Source: Hyphococcus luteus (lineage in GTDB: Bacteria; Pseudomonadota; Alphaproteobacteria; Caulobacterales; Parvularculaceae). From it: DNA of 64,000 bases. The stretch covers positions 124,001 to 188,000 of the forward strand of contig NZ_PJCH01000017.1 of NCBI RefSeq assembly GCF_002943565.1, in the 5' to 3' direction. Below the pieces are notes generated by a model that was not told the origin of the DNA, ran no database searches, and saw nothing but the letters and a program-made list of their open reading frames with translations. Below, piece after piece: positions 9,316-20,684 of the stretch. A program made the translations under genes and the position numbers. Positions within the stretch are counted from its first letter, which is position 1. The number at the start of each line of letters is the position of its first letter.

Positions 9316-9496
9316 GCGGCGTTCCGGCGGTTTCGCCGGCTGTCGGATTCCGCGTTCGATCGCGCGGACTTTTCGCCCGCAGCCCGATCCGGGAAGAGAG
9401 TCTTAACGTCGCCGATGTCCGGCCGGCAAACCCCTGCCCAACATCTGCTCATCCGCGCCAAACGCGTGTTGCTAACACATGATTCTGGCTCTATGA

Positions 9497-11137
<1,641 letters not shown>

Positions 11138-11161
11138 CGCCTGCTGAAGAAGGAGGCCGCC

Positions 11162-12004
11162 TTGTACCAATCCGTTCTCATCACCGGCGCGTCGAGCGGC
11201 ATTGGCGAGGAATGCGCCGTGTTTCTCGCCCATAAAGGCTTTCGCGTCTTCGCCGCGGCGCGCCGTCTCGACAAGCTGAAGGAGCTCGCCGGCGCCGTCG
11301 GCGCGGGGCGCATCACGGCCCTCGCCATGGACGTCACCGACGAGGCGTCCATCGCCGCCGCCATGAAGACCATCGCCGAGGATGGCGCGCCGCTTTACGG
11401 TCTCGTCAACAATGCCGGCGCGTCCTCCATGGGGCCCCTGGAAAAGCTGCCCGCCGACGAATGGCGCCAGGTCTTCGAAACCAATGTCTTCGGCCTCGCC
11501 GCCGTGACAAGAGCGGTCCTGCCGCAAATGCGCGAGGCCGGGCGCGGGCGCATCGTCAATATCGGCTCGCTGACGGGCCGCATCGCCTCGCCCTTTCAGG
11601 GCGTTTACGCCGCCTCCAAACATGCGGTGGAGGGGCTGTCGGATTCCCTGCGCCGCGAACTCGTTCCTTACGGCGTCAAGGTTTCGGTGGTGCGCCCCGG
11701 CGCCATTAACACGCCTTTCGGCGCCCATGAGGCCGAGATGCTCGAGCGTTATGAAACCGACGCGCCTTACGGCGATCAGGTGACGACCTTCAAGGCCTGG
11801 TTCGAGCGCCAGCATCCGGCCGCGCCGGGTCCTTCGGTCGTCGCCGAGGCGGTGCATCATGCGCTGACCGCCGAACATCCGAAATCGCGCTATGTCGCCC
11901 CGCCGAAAATGGCCTATGCGCTGGCGCTGCGGAACCTGCTGCCGTCGGCCCTCACCGACCGCATCCTCGAACGGGTGAACGGCCTCGACATGTTCCGCAA
12001 ATAG
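11162..12004 (+). CDS. Short-chain dehydrogenase/reductase
   Basis: 280 residues of the classical SDR fold: TGASSGIG cofactor motif near the N-terminus, NNAG in the middle, and the catalytic Ser and YAASK (YxxxK). The start is a TTG at 11162. It is supported by a perfect AAGGAGG sequence 6 bp upstream and by the lack of an in-frame ATG near the conserved N-terminus. It lies 24 bp after pyrG. The C-terminal extension (YVAPPKMAYALALRNLLPSALTDRILERV) resembles SDRs acting on lipids or steroids, but the substrate is unknown. Confidence 0.85.
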   Translation: MYQSVLITGASSGIGEECAVFLAHKGFRVFAAARRLDKLKELAGAVGAGRITALAMDVTDEASIAAAMKTIAEDGAPLYGLVNNAGASSMGPLEKLPADEWRQVFETNVFGLAAVTRAVLPQMREAGRGRIVNIGSLTGRIASPFQGVYAASKHAVEGLSDSLRRELVPYGVKVSVVRPGAINTPFGAHEAEMLERYETDAPYGDQVTTFKAWFERQHPAAPGPSVVAEAVHHALTAEHPKSRYVAPPKMAYALALRNLLPSALTDRILERVNGLDMFRK

Positions 12005-12014
12005 CGGCGCGCCC

Positions 12015-12118
12015 GCCGTGGAACAATTTGCGTAAAACGGATTACTCTTTTCTTTTTTCTCCCGTCTTTGCTGGCTTTCAGGCCGATTTGGCGCCATTTG
12101 CGTAAATTGTTCCACGGC
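12015..12118. repeat. 15-bp perfect inverted repeat with 74-bp spacer
   Basis: The left arm GCCGTGGAACAATTT (12015-12029) and right arm AAATTGTTCCACGGC (12104-12118) are exact reverse complements. TTTGCGTAAA occurs next to both arms in direct orientation. The spacer is pyrimidine rich (TTTTCTTTTTTCTCCC). It could act as a terminator of the SDR gene or be the ends of a small decayed element; nothing is encoded inside. Confidence 0.75.
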
Positions 12119-12147
12119 GTGTTTCACGGCGGGTTCTCCTGTTCAGC

Positions 12148-12282
12148 CTGTCATCCCGTGCGCTGCACGGCATGAAATGACGCGCTGCAGACACGGGACC
12201 CAGCAGCTTCCATTTGAGCCGGACCATGGGTCCTGCATCTGCGCAGCAGCATTCCCATGCTGCAGCGCGTGCGGGATGACAG
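12148..12282. repeat. Palindromic intergenic repeat, TGTCATCCCG family
   Basis: The ends CTGTCATCCCG (12148) and CGGGATGACAG (to 12282) are inverted copies, with further pairing inside (CGCTGCA / TGCAGCG) and a GGGACCCAGCAGC core. Such 100-150 bp CTGTCATCCCG...CGGGATGACAG elements are widespread in alphaproteobacterial intergenic DNA. Only one copy is seen in this window. Confidence 0.75.
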
Positions 12283-12460
12283 TTGAGAGACTATACGCCC
12301 GCCGCGACATCCGTGGACAACTACGCACCGAATGCGGGATTCAGCGAAGAATTCATCGCAGGTGATGAAGCCTCGACGCTGCGGTCAACTTATTGGGGCG
12401 CCGAATTTATGGGCAATGAGTAAAACTTCACGGCCTTTCCAGCGCCGCCAACGCTATTCC

Positions 12461-13954
12461 CTAATCTTCGTAGACTTCCCCGGCGCCGGCGTCGAACGCC
12501 GAGGCCAGCGACACGAAGCGCCGGCGCGGCGTTTCGCCCATCAAGGCCTGACGGTCCGAAGGCGCATTGAAGACGATCTCCCCGTCCCGGTTTTCGAGAC
12601 GGCAGCCTTTCAGCGCCGCAGGCGCCTTCGGCGCGATCGCCGCCGCAAAGCGCAAAGCGAGGCCGAAACGCGTCGCTTGCAGCCGCGCCTCTTCGGAAAG
12701 CAGCGCCATCGCCTCTTCATTGGGCGGCGGCGCCGAACGCCCCTGATGGCGCCGGAAAAGCGCCAGCGCGATCCACAAGCGCTCTTCATGGCTCACCGCA
12801 TAAAACGGGGCCCGGAGCGCCGTGTCGAATGCATGGCGTCCTCTCAAATCAGGATGGAAATAGGCGCCGATATCGGCGAGCAGCGCCGTCCCGTAGCGCA
12901 GGCGCGCGCCGTCCGGATCGTCACGGGCGAACAGCGGTTCGATCGCGTCGAACGCCGCTTCCCCGAAGCCGGCGTCCGGCGCCAGCCTGTCGGCGTAAAA
13001 CCGGCAGGCTTCGAGGAACGGATCGAGCGTTTTGTCTTGCGGGGAAAGCCCCGAATACAAGAGCCCCTCGCGAACGCCGCCGGTGGAGACCACGACTTTT
13101 TTCGCTTTCATCCGGGTCAGAACGGCTTTCAACACCGTCGAGGCGAGCGGCAGCGTGTCGATGCGCCGGCGCGGAATGCCGGGAATCTCTTCAAGCGATT
13201 TGCGGCTTAATTTGCCCAGGAGATCGCAAATCTCGATCACCTGCCCCACCGTCAGCTCGTAATGGTGCAGGACCGGGAGCGGATAGCCTTTCAGCCCCAT
13301 GTGAATGCGGGCGATGGCGCGCCAGGCGCCGCCCACCGTGTAAAGCGTGTCCGAGGCGCCTTTTGTTAAAAACGGGACTTCTGAAAGATGATCGTCGATG
13401 ATTTTCGAGGCGCGTTTCGCATCGCCCTTCGACGCCTGCATCAGGTTCAAAGGCCCGATCGGCAGGCTGACGCTGCCGGCGGCTTCGCCCGAAGACAGCA
13501 TGGCGAGCTCCAGACTGCCGCCGCCCATATCGCCGACAATGCCGGTCGCGCCCGGCTCCACCAGAACGACGCCGAGCGCGGCGAGCTTGCCTTCCTCTTC
13601 GCCGGTGATCACGTCGACATCGAAGCCGAGGGCGCGCGCCGCCTCGACGAAACGGGGGCCGTCTTTCGAGACGCGCACCGCCGCCGTGGCGATCGCCGTC
13701 GCCGGCGGGCGGCCGAGATCGTCGAGCACATGGCGAAAGCGCGTCAGCGTTGCGAGCGCGTCGGAGACGGCGCCCGGATTGAGTCCGCCATCCTCCGTCA
13801 TGTCGCGGCCGAGGCCGCACAGCGCCTTTTCGTTGCAGATCGGAATCGGCGCGCGCGGCGGGCCTTCGTAAACCACAAGGCGGACCGAGTTCGAACCGAT
13901 GTCGACGACCGCCCGGCGGTCGCTCAAGGGTGAAGATGTTTTCGGGGCCGCCAT
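12461..13954 (-). CDS. ppx: Exopolyphosphatase, Ppx/GppA family
   Basis: 497 residues of the ASKHA phosphatase family that hydrolyses polyphosphate or pppGpp. The N-terminal nucleotide-binding motif VVDIGSNSVRLVVYEG is at about 16-31 and the second motif GDMGGGSLELA at about 140-150. An HD-like C-terminal helical domain follows (from about 310). It is transcribed 75 bp after ppk on the same strand, which supports a polyphosphate role over guanosine pentaphosphate alone. The gene ends at 12461 facing the SDR. Confidence 0.93.
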   Translation of the reverse strand: MAAPKTSSPLSDRRAVVDIGSNSVRLVVYEGPPRAPIPICNEKALCGLGRDMTEDGGLNPGAVSDALATLTRFRHVLDDLGRPPATAIATAAVRVSKDGPRFVEAARALGFDVDVITGEEEGKLAALGVVLVEPGATGIVGDMGGGSLELAMLSSGEAAGSVSLPIGPLNLMQASKGDAKRASKIIDDHLSEVPFLTKGASDTLYTVGGAWRAIARIHMGLKGYPLPVLHHYELTVGQVIEICDLLGKLSRKSLEEIPGIPRRRIDTLPLASTVLKAVLTRMKAKKVVVSTGGVREGLLYSGLSPQDKTLDPFLEACRFYADRLAPDAGFGEAAFDAIEPLFARDDPDGARLRYGTALLADIGAYFHPDLRGRHAFDTALRAPFYAVSHEERLWIALALFRRHQGRSAPPPNEEAMALLSEEARLQATRFGLALRFAAAIAPKAPAALKGCRLENRDGEIVFNAPSDRQALMGETPRRRFVSLASAFDAGAGEVYED

Positions 13955-14029
13955 CTCGTCATTCGTGCTTCATCATCAACTGCGAAAAGCGCACTCAGCA
14001 CTCTTTCCCGATTCGAAGCCCGGCGGCCG

Positions 14030-16210
14030 TCATTTCCGCCGCTTGAGCTCGCGCGGAGCATTATATTCGATGGCCCCGCCGCGGCCCGACAGCGACGGAT
14101 TGGTCATCATATAGGTGTGGACGTTGAACGCCTCGCCCTCTCCGGCCGGCTTCACGCGCTCATAAGAGCCGTCATATTTCAGGATCCAGCTTTGCGCTTC
14201 GTCGGTGAGATTGGCGACCATGATGTAGTCGAGAATCTGGCTGTGCACGGTCGGATTCTCGATGGGACAGAAGACCTCGACCCGGCGGTTCAGATTGCGC
14301 GGCATCAAGTCTGCGGAAGAAACGAACACTTTAGCGCCCGGATTGGGCAGGCTGTCGCCCGAACCGAAACAGTAGATTCGCGCATGTTCGAGGAAGCGCC
14401 CGACAATGCTTTTGACGCGAATGTTTTCCGACAGGCCCGGCACGCCCGGGCGCAAACAGCAAATGCCGCGCACCACGAGATCGATCTTCACCCCGGCGTT
14501 CGAGGCTTCGTAAAGCTTGTCGATGACGGCGCCGTCCACAAGCGCGTTCATCTTCATCCAGATCGCCGCCGGTTTGCCTTTGCCGGCGTTGCGGATCTCC
14601 TTGTCGATGAGCTTGGCGATGTGCTGGCGGGCGTTTAAGGGCGCGACGGCGAATTTCTCGAACTCTTTCGGCGCGGCGTAGCCGGTGATGAAGTTGAACA
14701 CTTTCGCCGCATCGCGCCCGATCGCCGGATCGCAGGTGAAAAGCGACAAATCGGTGTAAATTTTCGCGGTGATCGGGTGGTAATTGCCCGTGCCCACATG
14801 CGCATAGGTGCGCGCGCCGGTGTCTTCCTGCCGGACCACAAGCGACAATTTCGCGTGGGTCTTATATTCGAGAAAGCCGTAGACGACATTGACGCCGGCG
14901 CGCTCGAGGGCGCGCGCCCAGCGGATATTCGCCTCTTCGTCGAAACGGGCTTTCAGCTCCACGAGCGCGGTGACGTTCTTGCCGGCCTCCGCCGCCTCGA
15001 TCAGCGCCTCGACGATGGGCGATTGTTTCGAGGTGCGGTAGAGCGTCTGCTTGATGGCGACGACTTTCGGGTCGGCGGCGGCCTGTTTCAGGAACTGCAC
15101 CACCACGTCGAACGACTCGTAAGGGTGATGGACGAGAATGTCCTTCGCCCGGATCGCCGAGAAACAATCGCCGCCATGTTCGCGGATGCGTTCGGGAAAG
15201 CGCGGCTCAAACGGCGCGAACTGGAGATCGGGGCGGTCGGCGGGGATCAGCTCGTTGGTCTGGGCGAGCCCTAAAATGCCGTCCACGACGATGACGTCCT
15301 GCGGCGTCGCCTGCAACCGCTCGCGAATGAGATCGCGCAGATGATCCGGCGTAATCGAATCGATCTTGACGCGAATGACGTCGCCGCGCCGGCGCCGCTT
15401 CAGCATGGTCTCGAAGACGCGCACCAGGTCTTCGGCTTCTTCCTCGATCTCCACATCGGAGTCGCGCAAGACCCGGAAGGCGCCGTGCGCCATGATCTCG
15501 AAACCGGGAAAGACATGCTGGATAAACCGCACGATGGTTTTTTCGAGAGAGACGTAACGCACGGGCGCGCGCGCCTCCTCGGTTCCGGGAGCGTCCGGCA
15601 GGCGGATGAAGCGGCCGATCTTCACCGGCACCGGCAACAGCGCTTCGAGCAGCGAGCCGTCGCTGCGCTTCAGCTCGAAACACAGGACAAAACCGAGATT
15701 GGGCACGAAGGGAAAAGGATGGGCCGGATCGAGCGCCAGCGGCGTCAGGATCGGAAAGATGTTCGCCTGAAATTCCTGCTCGAGCCATTCAAGATCGGCC
15801 TCGGTCAGCTCGTCGTCTTCGAGGACGAGCACCCCCGCCTCGCGCATTAATGGCCGCAGCTCGCGCCAGCAGCGCTGCTGCTCTTCCATCAGCGCCGCCG
15901 CCTGGTCGGAAATCACGGCGAGCTGTTCCTGCGCGGACATGCCTTCCTGACTGACGGCGGGCACGCCCTCGCGCACCTGGCCGCGAAGCCCCGCGACACG
16001 GACCATGAAAAACTCGTCGAGATTGCTGGCGGAAATCGACAGAAATCTTAAGCGCTCAAGCAGCGGATGATGTTCGTTGAACGCCTCTTCGAGGACGCGG
16101 CCGTTAAAGGCGAGCCACGAAGTTTCGCGGTTGATGAACCGCCCGGGAGAGTCGGGCGCAATCATTGCGGCCCCTTCCAGTCCCTGCCTTACGCCGTCAT
16201 CGGCAGCCAT
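14030..16210 (-). CDS. ppk: Polyphosphate kinase 1
   Basis: 726 residues. It reversibly polymerises the terminal phosphate of ATP into polyphosphate. The N-terminal domain [19 protein letters not shown] and [15 protein letters not shown] are characteristic. The catalytic C-terminal domains carry the AHVGTGNYH motif, whose first His corresponds to the phosphorylated His of E. coli PPK, and the [12 protein letters not shown] and [17 protein letters not shown] blocks. The start at 16210 is the first ATG; a second at MIAPDSP is possible. It lies between hdaA (32 bp upstream) and ppx (75 bp downstream) in one minus-strand operon. Confidence 0.96.
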   Translation of the reverse strand: MAADDGVRQGLEGAAMIAPDSPGRFINRETSWLAFNGRVLEEAFNEHHPLLERLRFLSISASNLDEFFMVRVAGLRGQVREGVPAVSQEGMSAQEQLAVISDQAAALMEEQQRCWRELRPLMREAGVLVLEDDELTEADLEWLEQEFQANIFPILTPLALDPAHPFPFVPNLGFVLCFELKRSDGSLLEALLPVPVKIGRFIRLPDAPGTEEARAPVRYVSLEKTIVRFIQHVFPGFEIMAHGAFRVLRDSDVEIEEEAEDLVRVFETMLKRRRRGDVIRVKIDSITPDHLRDLIRERLQATPQDVIVVDGILGLAQTNELIPADRPDLQFAPFEPRFPERIREHGGDCFSAIRAKDILVHHPYESFDVVVQFLKQAAADPKVVAIKQTLYRTSKQSPIVEALIEAAEAGKNVTALVELKARFDEEANIRWARALERAGVNVVYGFLEYKTHAKLSLVVRQEDTGARTYAHVGTGNYHPITAKIYTDLSLFTCDPAIGRDAAKVFNFITGYAAPKEFEKFAVAPLNARQHIAKLIDKEIRNAGKGKPAAIWMKMNALVDGAVIDKLYEASNAGVKIDLVVRGICCLRPGVPGLSENIRVKSIVGRFLEHARIYCFGSGDSLPNPGAKVFVSSADLMPRNLNRRVEVFCPIENPTVHSQILDYIMVANLTDEAQSWILKYDGSYERVKPAGEGEAFNVHTYMMTNPSLSGRGGAIEYNAPRELKRRK

Positions 16211-16242
16211 CGCCTTCGCCTCTTTCCTGCGCCAAATGTCTT

Positions 16243-16950
16243 TTATGGCGCCGGATCGCCTTCAGAAAGGTTATCAAGAAGTTTTTGGACGAATGGCGTG
16301 GTGATTTTCCGCTTTTCCTCGAGGGCGGCGCGGTCGGCGAGGGCGACGAAGGCCCGCGCGGCGGCGAAGGTGCGGGCGAGGCGCGGCACGGCGTAATCGA
16401 TCACCTGGGCCGAGACGGCGACCTGGCGGTCGCGGAAGCCCTTGGCGATCACCGCGCGGATCAGGGCCTCGTCCGGGTCGGCGAGCACCGCCCGGGGCGC
16501 CGCCTCGATGCGCGTCCTCAAATCTTTAAGCCCCATGGACCAGGCCGAAGGATGACCTTCCCCGACGAGAATGAAACGCCGGCCGGCGGCGGCGCCGGTT
16601 TCGAACGCGTCAAGAAAGGCCCTCGGGTCGGCCGCCGGCATGTCGTCGACAATGGCGAGCGGCGCCGGCGGCGCGCCCGCAAACTCTTCCGCGCGGAGCA
16701 GCGCCGGCCCGAGATCCTCGGTCAGGGCGCGGGCGAAATGGGTCTTGCCGGCGCCTTGCGGTCCGCAGACGACCAGCGCCGGCTCATTCGACGCGAGCCA
16801 CGCCTGCCCCGTCCGCCACGCCGTTTCGTTCGCATCGGCGCGCACGAACGCGCCGCGATCGTAACGCGGCGGCGCATTGGGCAATTCAAGCGGCAGTTGG
16901 CGCACGCCTGGCTGTTTTAAAGCATGCGCGCCTTGATCACGACTGGACAT
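16243..16950 (-). CDS. hdaA: DnaA regulatory inactivator, HdaA
   Basis: 235 residues resembling the AAA+ part of DnaA without the origin-binding domain. A beta-clamp binding motif QLPLELP is at residues 18-24, a Walker A motif GPQGAGKT at 63-70 and a Walker B-like segment (LAIVDDM) near 108. In Caulobacter HdaA with the sliding clamp stimulates ATP hydrolysis by DnaA and limits re-initiation. The neighbour order DUF2066-hdaA-ppk is recurrent in alphaproteobacteria and supports the call. The upstream gene ends 24 bp before it. Confidence 0.88.
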   Translation of the reverse strand: MSSRDQGAHALKQPGVRQLPLELPNAPPRYDRGAFVRADANETAWRTGQAWLASNEPALVVCGPQGAGKTHFARALTEDLGPALLRAEEFAGAPPAPLAIVDDMPAADPRAFLDAFETGAAAGRRFILVGEGHPSAWSMGLKDLRTRIEAAPRAVLADPDEALIRAVIAKGFRDRQVAVSAQVIDYAVPRLARTFAAARAFVALADRAALEEKRKITTPFVQKLLDNLSEGDPAP

Positions 16951-16974
16951 AAAAGATCAGCGGATGATCCGCCC

Positions 16975-18477
16975 TTAATATTGCTGAACGCCGGTTTCAT
17001 CGCCGGCGCCGTAACTGGCGGGCTGAACCGGCGACGCGGCGCCGGCCCCGCCGAAGCGCTTGCTGCGGCGGTCCCTAAGACGCATCTCCTGCGCCGTGCC
17101 CGGCGTCGCCACCAGCCAGCGCTCGCCGTCTTCGGTCCACAGGACGAGGCCCTGCGCCTCCATGGCGACGATCAGCTTTTGCGGATCGCCATAAGCGCGC
17201 ACCAGCATTTCCGCGCCCGTGCGCGAGAGCGAACGCACCTGCACCGAGCCCACCAGCGGCGTCGAGATCAGCGCCGCGCGGATTTTCGCCCATTCGCCGA
17301 GAGAGCGGAAATAAGCGCTCGCTTCCAGAAGCGCGGCTTCGGTGTGGTCGATCAGGGTCTGCTTCTTCCACGGCTTGGCGTGCTTGGCGATCACCACCTC
17401 GATCGCCTCTTCGGCAAGCGCCGGAAAATTGCCGGCGGGGCGGCGGAACCAGGCTTCGGCGAGGACGTCGCCGGGCTTGGCGAGATTGAAATTGTTATTG
17501 CCCGGCCCTTGCGCCGGCATGCCGAAATCCGTCTTCGCGCCCGCCCCCTGATCGGCGAACATTTCACCGCCGGGGTCGAAACCGTCCATCATGTCTTCCT
17601 GCTCTTCGGCGATGTCGGCGCTTTCGCGATAGCCGTTGATGAGGCGCACGCGCAAAACATATTCGCCGTTCTCCTGACGCAGATAAGCGTGGGCGACGAT
17701 CACCTGGCTTACGGCGTAGCGGTCGGCGATATTCGCAAGCGCTTCTTCGTTAATGTTGAGCGCTTCGCGCGGGCCGATGGCGGCGGAATCTTCCAAGTCG
17801 CCGAGCGGCGCCGTCATCGGCGTCAATTCGTTGTTGTACGGACGAACCTTCCACGCCGCCATCCACGGATTGTTTTCTTCCCACAGATAGAGCCCGTTCT
17901 GGGTCTGCAGGACCGGCAGCACCAGCGCCGTGCGGGTCTGGGCCTCGGAATAGGGAATCTCAGCGTCGCGCAGGAGCTTGCGGACCGCCGACGGCTTGAA
18001 ACGGTAGGTGATATAGGCGCGGTAGGTCTTGGCCGAGCTTTTCTCGTTATAGACTTCGAAGCCGGATTCGAGCTCTTCGAGCGTGTCGTCGGTGAGCGTG
18101 ATCACCGGGCGCGGCGCCGGGCCGAAAGTGCTGAAATCGGGGGGCAGCTCGCCGGAAGGCCGGTCGGGGATCGCGGTCGCCGCTTCGGGCGCCGCCTCGT
18201 CCATGTCCGCGACGACTTTCGGCAGATAGGGCCAGTCCTCCTCGACCGTCAGGCGGCGCAGGAGAATTTCAATGGCTTTGCGCCGTCCTTCCGTCTGGGC
18301 GAGGTTTTTCGCCGCCGTGGCGCTGTTCGCCTCGGCCTGGACCGAAACGCGGGGCACCACGAAGACGTCGTCGCCCGCCGCCAGCGCGCTCGAAAGGCCC
18401 GCCAGAAGGGCGGCCGTCAGCATCGCCGCCAGAACCGCCGCTTGCCGCATCATGCTCATCCAGAACTCCGTTTTCAC
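16975..18477 (-). CDS. DUF2066 domain-containing secreted protein
   Basis: 500 residues with a cleavable signal peptide (hydrophobic QAAVLAAMLTAALLAGLSSALAAG, cleavage after ALA near residue 34). The following region, FVVPRVSVQAEANSATAAKNLAQTEGRRKAIEILLRRL, is the DUF2066 signature. The rest is mixed alpha/beta with acidic stretches and a Gln/Met-rich segment (about 310-330). Function is unknown; the conserved position upstream of hdaA is the main context. The start could also be the internal ATG six codons later. It is likely the first gene of the DUF2066-hdaA-ppk-ppx operon. Confidence 0.8.
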   Translation of the reverse strand: MKTEFWMSMMRQAAVLAAMLTAALLAGLSSALAAGDDVFVVPRVSVQAEANSATAAKNLAQTEGRRKAIEILLRRLTVEEDWPYLPKVVADMDEAAPEAATAIPDRPSGELPPDFSTFGPAPRPVITLTDDTLEELESGFEVYNEKSSAKTYRAYITYRFKPSAVRKLLRDAEIPYSEAQTRTALVLPVLQTQNGLYLWEENNPWMAAWKVRPYNNELTPMTAPLGDLEDSAAIGPREALNINEEALANIADRYAVSQVIVAHAYLRQENGEYVLRVRLINGYRESADIAEEQEDMMDGFDPGGEMFADQGAGAKTDFGMPAQGPGNNNFNLAKPGDVLAEAWFRRPAGNFPALAEEAIEVVIAKHAKPWKKQTLIDHTEAALLEASAYFRSLGEWAKIRAALISTPLVGSVQVRSLSRTGAEMLVRAYGDPQKLIVAMEAQGLVLWTEDGERWLVATPGTAQEMRLRDRRSKRFGGAGAASPVQPASYGAGDETGVQQY

Positions 18478-18655
18478 AGCTTGCCGAGTATAGAGGCCGA
18501 ATGCGGCCGTTTATAGCCGGGCCCGACACGGGAAACGACCCCGAATCGCCGGAATTGCTTATATTTCAGGACCCAGTTTCCCCATCGGCCGGCGCTTGAC
18601 GGCGCGGCGCGGGGCCCAGCATAAAAGCCGAAGTTCCGACAATGGAGTTTATCGC

Positions 18656-19906
18656 ATGGGCAAATGGCTGGTCTCACTGATCCTTTCCGGCGTCGCCTGC
18701 CTGACCCCGGGCGCCGCAGCCGACAACGCCCCGACCCCGCTGACGCCCTTTCTCGGGCCGGTCAGCCTTGAGGAAAGCCAGCTTCAAAAAATCGACCAGA
18801 CCCTGGAGCGCGCCATGGCCACCGGCGATTTCGTCGGCCTTGCCGTCGCCGTGGTGCGGGACGGCGAAACTAAATTCCTGAAAACCTACGGGGTGACCGA
18901 GATCGACGGCGGCGCAGCCGTCACCCCGAACACCCTTTTCCGCATCGCGTCTTTGTCGAAAGGCTTCGCCTCGAGCCTCGCCGGGCTCGCCGTCGAGGAA
19001 GGCAAGCTCTCGCTCGACGCGCCCGCCATCGACTTCGCGCCCGATCTCAAGTTGGCTGGCGGCGCCGAAAAAGCGCTGACCCTCGCCGAGCTCTTAAGCC
19101 ATCGCACCGGCCTGCCGCCGAACGCCTATGACAATCTTCTGGAAGCCGGAATCGCGCCCGCCAAAATCCTGCCGCGATACCGCAAGGTGAAACCGATCTG
19201 CCGCGTCGGCGATTGCTACGCTTATCAGAATGTCGTCTATGACATCGCCGGGCTGGCGCTCGCGGAAACCTATCACGAGCCTTACGCCGAGCTGGTCGAG
19301 ACCCGCCTGTTCGCGCCGCTCGGCATGAAGACCGCCTCCATCGGCTTCGACGCGCTGACCGCCAGCGCCGACTGGGCGCGCCCGCACAAGCGCGACCGGC
19401 GCAAGTCTGAGGATGCAGCGCCGAACCCCTGGCATGAAATTGAGGTCAAGAAGCCCTATTACGACATTCCCGCCGCCGGCGGCGTCAACGCCAGCATTTC
19501 CGACATGGCGCAATGGCTGAAAGCCCAGCTCGGCGACAGGCCCGACGTCTTGGACGCCACCGTGCTCGACCTCATTCACGCGCCGCAGGTGCCGACCCGG
19601 TCAGAGACGCGCCGCATGCGCCGGGTGATGGAGAATCTCAACGCCTCGCAATACGGCCTTGGCTGGCGCGTTTACGATTACGGCGGCAAGACCGTGATCG
19701 CCCATGGCGGCTCCGTCGACGGCTATGGCGCGCAGATCGCCTTCATTCCCGAACTCGACGCCGGGATTGTCGTTCTCGCCAATGCGCGCACCAAAAGAAT
19801 GTGGAGCATCGCGCCCATGTTTCTCGACCTGACGCTCGGCCTGCCGCAAAAGGACTGGCTGGCGCTTGAAGAAACCACAGGCGGCGGCGCGGCGGGCCTG
19901 CAATAG
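18656..19906 (+). CDS. Serine hydrolase, beta-lactamase family (class C-like)
   Basis: 416 residues with a signal peptide (MGKWLVSLILSGVACLTPGAAA). The penicillin-recognising fold shows SLSK (S99-K102, the SxxK catalytic pair), YQN (Y190-N192, the YxN motif) and HGG (H350, replacing KTG), as in esterases and D-aminopeptidases of this family. Real antibiotic hydrolysis is therefore unlikely to be its main role; a periplasmic peptidase or esterase is more probable. The start at 18656 is preferred because upstream codons lack a signal-peptide pattern. It stands alone. Confidence 0.85.
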   Translation: MGKWLVSLILSGVACLTPGAAADNAPTPLTPFLGPVSLEESQLQKIDQTLERAMATGDFVGLAVAVVRDGETKFLKTYGVTEIDGGAAVTPNTLFRIASLSKGFASSLAGLAVEEGKLSLDAPAIDFAPDLKLAGGAEKALTLAELLSHRTGLPPNAYDNLLEAGIAPAKILPRYRKVKPICRVGDCYAYQNVVYDIAGLALAETYHEPYAELVETRLFAPLGMKTASIGFDALTASADWARPHKRDRRKSEDAAPNPWHEIEVKKPYYDIPAAGGVNASISDMAQWLKAQLGDRPDVLDATVLDLIHAPQVPTRSETRRMRRVMENLNASQYGLGWRVYDYGGKTVIAHGGSVDGYGAQIAFIPELDAGIVVLANARTKRMWSIAPMFLDLTLGLPQKDWLALEETTGGGAAGLQ

Positions 19907-20020
19907 GCGCTCAGCCAACGCCTTATCAGAGTTATCTGTATAACCTGTCGCCTGCGCGGAAGGTTATGACGTCTTGGCGAGATTCATATTTTTGAATTTG
20001 CCAAGCCGCAGACGGCTCGC

Positions 20021-20494
20021 TTACCTCCAAAGCACCTCAAGCATGCCAGTGCGCAAATTGCAGTCACTCCAGTTATGGAAATTAGCCGAAACAATTCGGC
20101 TTGATGAAACTCTTAAATTCCTGACTTTCGACCAACTTATCGGACATTCCCCGCTGCCGACAGGACAACGCTTGAAATCGACAGAGCCGAGGTCGCAATT
20201 GTTCGGCCAAGGAGCGTTTTTCATATAAGCGCGAATGTCAATAATTTCGGCGCCACGAGGCAGCTGCACGACTAGTGTTCGATGATTATTCTCATTGCGG
20301 GATTTCGAGATCGCGCCCGTCGTAAATGACCTGCGCACGGCAGTGTCGAGCTCAGCATTGCGAATTTCATCTTCTGAGAGGCTAGATTTCCACTCCGTCT
20401 CCTCGTCAGCCTGCGCAAAGGAAGGCATCGAAAAGGCGCTGAAAACCATAAAGATAATGCACAGGAAGGCTTTTTTTGATTCTATCTTGAACAT
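20021..20494 (-). CDS. Hypothetical secreted protein, AT-rich gene
   Basis: 157 residues with a good signal peptide (KKAFLCIIFMVFSAFSMPSFAQA, cleavage near residue 29) and a ribosome-binding site AGGAG 8 bp before the start. The mature part has five cysteines (CDLGS, CPVGSGEC, SDCN, one more near PWPNNC) that could form disulfides, and no family I recognise. Base composition is clearly lower in GC than the neighbours and the flanking DNA is AT rich, suggesting acquisition. It lies downstream of the orphan membrane gene at 20685 on the same strand (190 bp gap). Confidence 0.65.
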   Translation of the reverse strand: MFKIESKKAFLCIIFMVFSAFSMPSFAQADEETEWKSSLSEDEIRNAELDTAVRRSFTTGAISKSRNENNHRTLVVQLPRGAEIIDIRAYMKNAPWPNNCDLGSVDFKRCPVGSGECPISWSKVRNLRVSSSRIVSANFHNWSDCNLRTGMLEVLWR

Positions 20495-20684
20495 TCTTGC
20501 ATCTCCTCTTTTACTTCATGTATTGATGATTATTTTACTTATAACTACTTTATAAAATACCTCTTTATTTCAATAGATCAAGCATCAACAAAAAGCAGGC
20601 TTAAGCCTTTGAAAACTTTTGCTCAATGCGCTGGATTAGCCGTTACCAGAACGGCAAGCGCGTCCTCGGCTGGTTCGCCGCCTT

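Larger units (their letters stand above)
12005..12460. other. Intergenic region with repeats between an SDR gene and ppx
   Basis: 456 bp between two convergent genes. It contains a long-armed inverted repeat (12015-12118) and a TGTCATCCCG-type palindromic element (12148-12282). No gene is supported; the plus-strand frame starting at 12332 is antisense to ppx. Confidence 0.7.

Noticed and set aside
12332-13210. 292-codon plus-strand frame overlapping ppx
   Set aside because: Antisense to the conserved C-terminal half of ppx; Arg-rich product and no ribosome-binding site.
18656-19906. Antibiotic-resistance beta-lactamase
   Set aside because: The third motif is HGG instead of KTG and the length and signal peptide fit the broad esterase/peptidase group, so a resistance role is not supported.
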